Below are positions 11,640-64,000 of a stretch of DNA of 64,000 nt, in pieces. The stretch covers positions 452,001 through 516,000 of the forward strand of contig JAODUO010000527.1 in assembly GCA_025642075.2 (NCBI GenBank), read 5' to 3'. Numbering within the stretch: position 1 is the first letter of the stretch; every line of letters begins with the position of its first letter. Below the pieces are notes generated by a model. That model saw nothing but the letters and a program-made list of their open reading frames with translations, made no database searches and was not told where the DNA came from. This stretch comes from Ridgeia piscesae (taxonomy: Eukaryota > Annelida > Polychaeta > Sabellida > Siboglinidae). The translations under genes were made by a program, and so were the position numbers.

Positions 11640-13813
11640 ATTGTCTACTGCAGTATCATTCCCAGTTTCACGGGTGAATCACTCCACCATATGTTGAGAC
11701 AAACAGCAGTTAGTTGTCTCCTGATGCAGGAATCTGGGGTGACCATGTGTGCTACAGTAGATGGCTTTGCATCATGAAAAATGCATGGGACATTATTTCA
11801 CCCCAGGGAACTGCTGACGTCATTAATGATGACGTTCCGGGATGCGTATAAATATAAGCCGTATATATGTGCAGTTTTTTGGTATTTTCTTGTGGCTTTA
11901 TTTGACATTCTGTGTTTTCTTTTACTGACCTATAACATAGGTTTCTATTTTAAAGACACCAAGCACAGTAACCATCCAGATATGCAGTTTTGTTTCCATG
12001 TAATTTGACTGTTATATAATAACATATTTTGCCCGTTTGCTCAGGAATTGGTGTCGAGATGTACAACAATAAGGAATCATTAGGCATTATATCTATAGAG
12101 CAATCTTGCTGTTCCATAAGGACATAATTATGACCTCATGCAGAAACTGTTAAAATAAATCAATACTGAACACTTTATATAGCTCATTAAAACACATTTG
12201 AAGATAACAAAAAGTTAGGATAGATACATGATTTTATAATACCAATTATTGGACTTCAACATTCTGTACACTCTAATATCAATAATAATTTGATAATTAT
12301 TATAATTGATAGCATGCCTGGTGATTTCTGATGATTAATATATCATATATTTGGTGACTTCTCCCAAGCATAACACATTGCTACAAAAGAACAATAAAAG
12401 TAATACATAATGGTGACCTAGTTACGTGAAATGTTTCACAACATGATAGCCTGAATAAAGTAAAAGATGAAATCACTCGATAAAGCTCCTGTAAATAAAC
12501 TGGGTTGATACTTTGAGCTATAACTCTTGGATAAATATTTTAGTAGAACTGTGTAATTACTGTCTTCTGTGCAGACAATATTGGCAGATGTTTGCAACGA
12601 CAGACATATGAACCAAATGATGGTTGTATTTAGAGGGATCTTGGTGGCAGTTACAGAGAGAAAAAGTGTATTTAGTTGGATCATGTCTGGATCACTGTAG
12701 TTTAAAGGCTTTGCTGAAAGGTTGCTGTAACAATGTGGTCTTATAATGATGTATAGCCAAGGTAGGCAAGTGTGCCCTAACCACTTGACCACAGCATCCC
12801 AGACTTCACCTTTTCCAAGGATAAGTCTCATGTGTCTCAAGGTCACATGACATTGGTCAGTGCAGAAGCAGCAACGATAACTGGAATGATGAATTAACAT
12901 TTAATAATGTTTCCTTAAATTCACATTTAATTTAATGTCAAATGCAAAAGTTCTATATAACACACCCAGTTATATTGAAATGCAAATTTAGGTATGATGA
13001 GAGAAATAGACCACAGATCAGTGAGATACTAATCTTTGTTAGTGCAAAGACACTATATATATATCAAACCAAATGTCCCATTTGACATTTTCTTTATGGA
13101 CTTTGGCATCACATGCAGTTAAGCCGGAGGGTATGAAACTGCATTTGTGAATGTCAAAGTCAATGGGATAGGGCAGTTATTTTCGCAGAAGGTAGTCTAT
13201 CTGGACCAATTTACCTGTTATCATGGTAAGTACTTGTGTCACCATCATCAATGTTGACATCACTGGAATTAATGTCCTTATTGGCTTACTTGCTCTTGTT
13301 GGCAACTTTGGTCCATATTTCCATCCTTGTTCTAGGTGATCCTGCTCATATTGATATCATTGTTGCTATTGGCTTTCTTGTCAGATGTCCTTATTACCAT
13401 TCTTTCATCTCCATGTTCTACCTTATCTTGTCTATAATTGACATCCCAGTCAAATTGTCATCGTTATTCATATTTGATTTAACATCCACATTTGCCTCCT
13501 TATTTGCTTCATTGTCTTCAATGTTTATTGGCTTCATTAAACATTGTTATATTGGTTTTGTATCCTTATTAGCTTTATTATAATTTTTGGCTTCCGTGTC
13601 CTAATTAGCTTCTTTGTCCTTACTGGCTTCAGTTGTCCTTATTGGTATCCTTGTCTTCGTTGTCATTCTTGTCATTTTGGGGTTCTTATCCTTATTGTGT
13701 CTTTGCCTCTGGCGTGGGATCTTGTGTGTATTGAATATCTTGTCTTTATTTGTGCCACTTTTGTGTGAGATTATACAGTTACATGTCAATTACATGTTTG
13801 TTTTCCATTTCAG
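11640..13813. other. Unique non-coding DNA upstream of the first recognised exon
   Basis: No gene recognised. A 154-codon open frame on the minus strand (12436-12900) has no recognisable domain and is probably chance. 13220-13760 is T-rich with repeated words such as CCTTATTGGC and CTTGTCATT, giving several overlapping hydrophobic open frames that look like low-complexity artefacts. The segment ends in the pyrimidine tract and AG (13812-13813) of the first exon. Confidence 0.6.
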
Positions 13814-63996
<50,183 letters not shown>

Positions 63997-64000
63997 GTCT

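Noticed and set aside
12436..12900. 154-codon minus-strand open frame
   Set aside because: No domain, low-complexity composition typical of chance frames, no splice or promoter evidence.
13183..13225. Possible upstream ferlin exon before ATCATG|GTAAGT
   Set aside because: The donor is strong and the phase could fit, but the translation (KVVYLDQFTCYH) does not resemble the first C2A strand and the upstream frame has a stop.

Overview
This window is eukaryotic, from an animal genome. It carries the 5' and central part of one large gene on the + strand, an otoferlin-type (type II) ferlin. I placed 24 coding exons between 13814 and 63996. All have consensus splice sites, and their phases chain without a break into 1,090 codons. 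These cover the end of the first C2 domain (C2A), C2B, FerI, C2C, FerA, FerB and C2D. The very N-terminus (roughly 28 residues by comparison with vertebrate otoferlin) was not found, and the later C2 domains and membrane anchor lie beyond the right edge. The product family tethers and fuses vesicles in a Ca2+-dependent way. AT-rich introns, an invertebrate-style otoferlin sequence and very large species-specific minisatellites suggest a marine invertebrate, perhaps a lophotrochozoan such as a mollusc. That placement is an inference.

Layout: 1-5390 is a 22-bp minisatellite cut by the window edge. 5391-9425 is unique AT-rich DNA with two small hairpin or MITE-like elements. 9426-11558 is a 17-bp minisatellite. 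11560-13813 is unique DNA. The first recognisable exon is at 13814. The first four exons (13814-26313) are separated by introns holding a decayed LINE fragment, a 32-bp tandem array, a dispersed repeat nested in an older degenerate array, a 75-bp-arm hairpin, and 29-bp and 24-bp arrays. The intron at 26314-38914 is mostly one 10.6-kb purine-rich array made of a 39-bp domain, a 46-bp domain and a corrupted central stretch. Exons then become dense (38915-49042). They are interrupted by a 5-kb, 40-bp array (49601-54548) and become dense again from 54708 to 60129, with a last exon at 63835-63996.

The most interesting biological signal is a tandemly duplicated exon (43157-43241 and 43915-43999). 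The two copies have identical length and phase, about half their residues are identical, and the shared residues are mostly kept by different synonymous codons. Using both copies, or neither, creates a premature stop, so the pair looks like a mutually exclusive switch rewriting one loop of the C2B domain. Other notable features are a G-quadruplex-capable hexanucleotide array that starts at a 5' splice site, splice-site-like motifs repeated in two minisatellites, two dispersed repeat families with copies in different introns, and a few CTCF-like motifs.

Most long open frames in the window are by-products of the minisatellites and are not genes. I found no complete second gene, no recognisable RNA gene and no CRISPR array.
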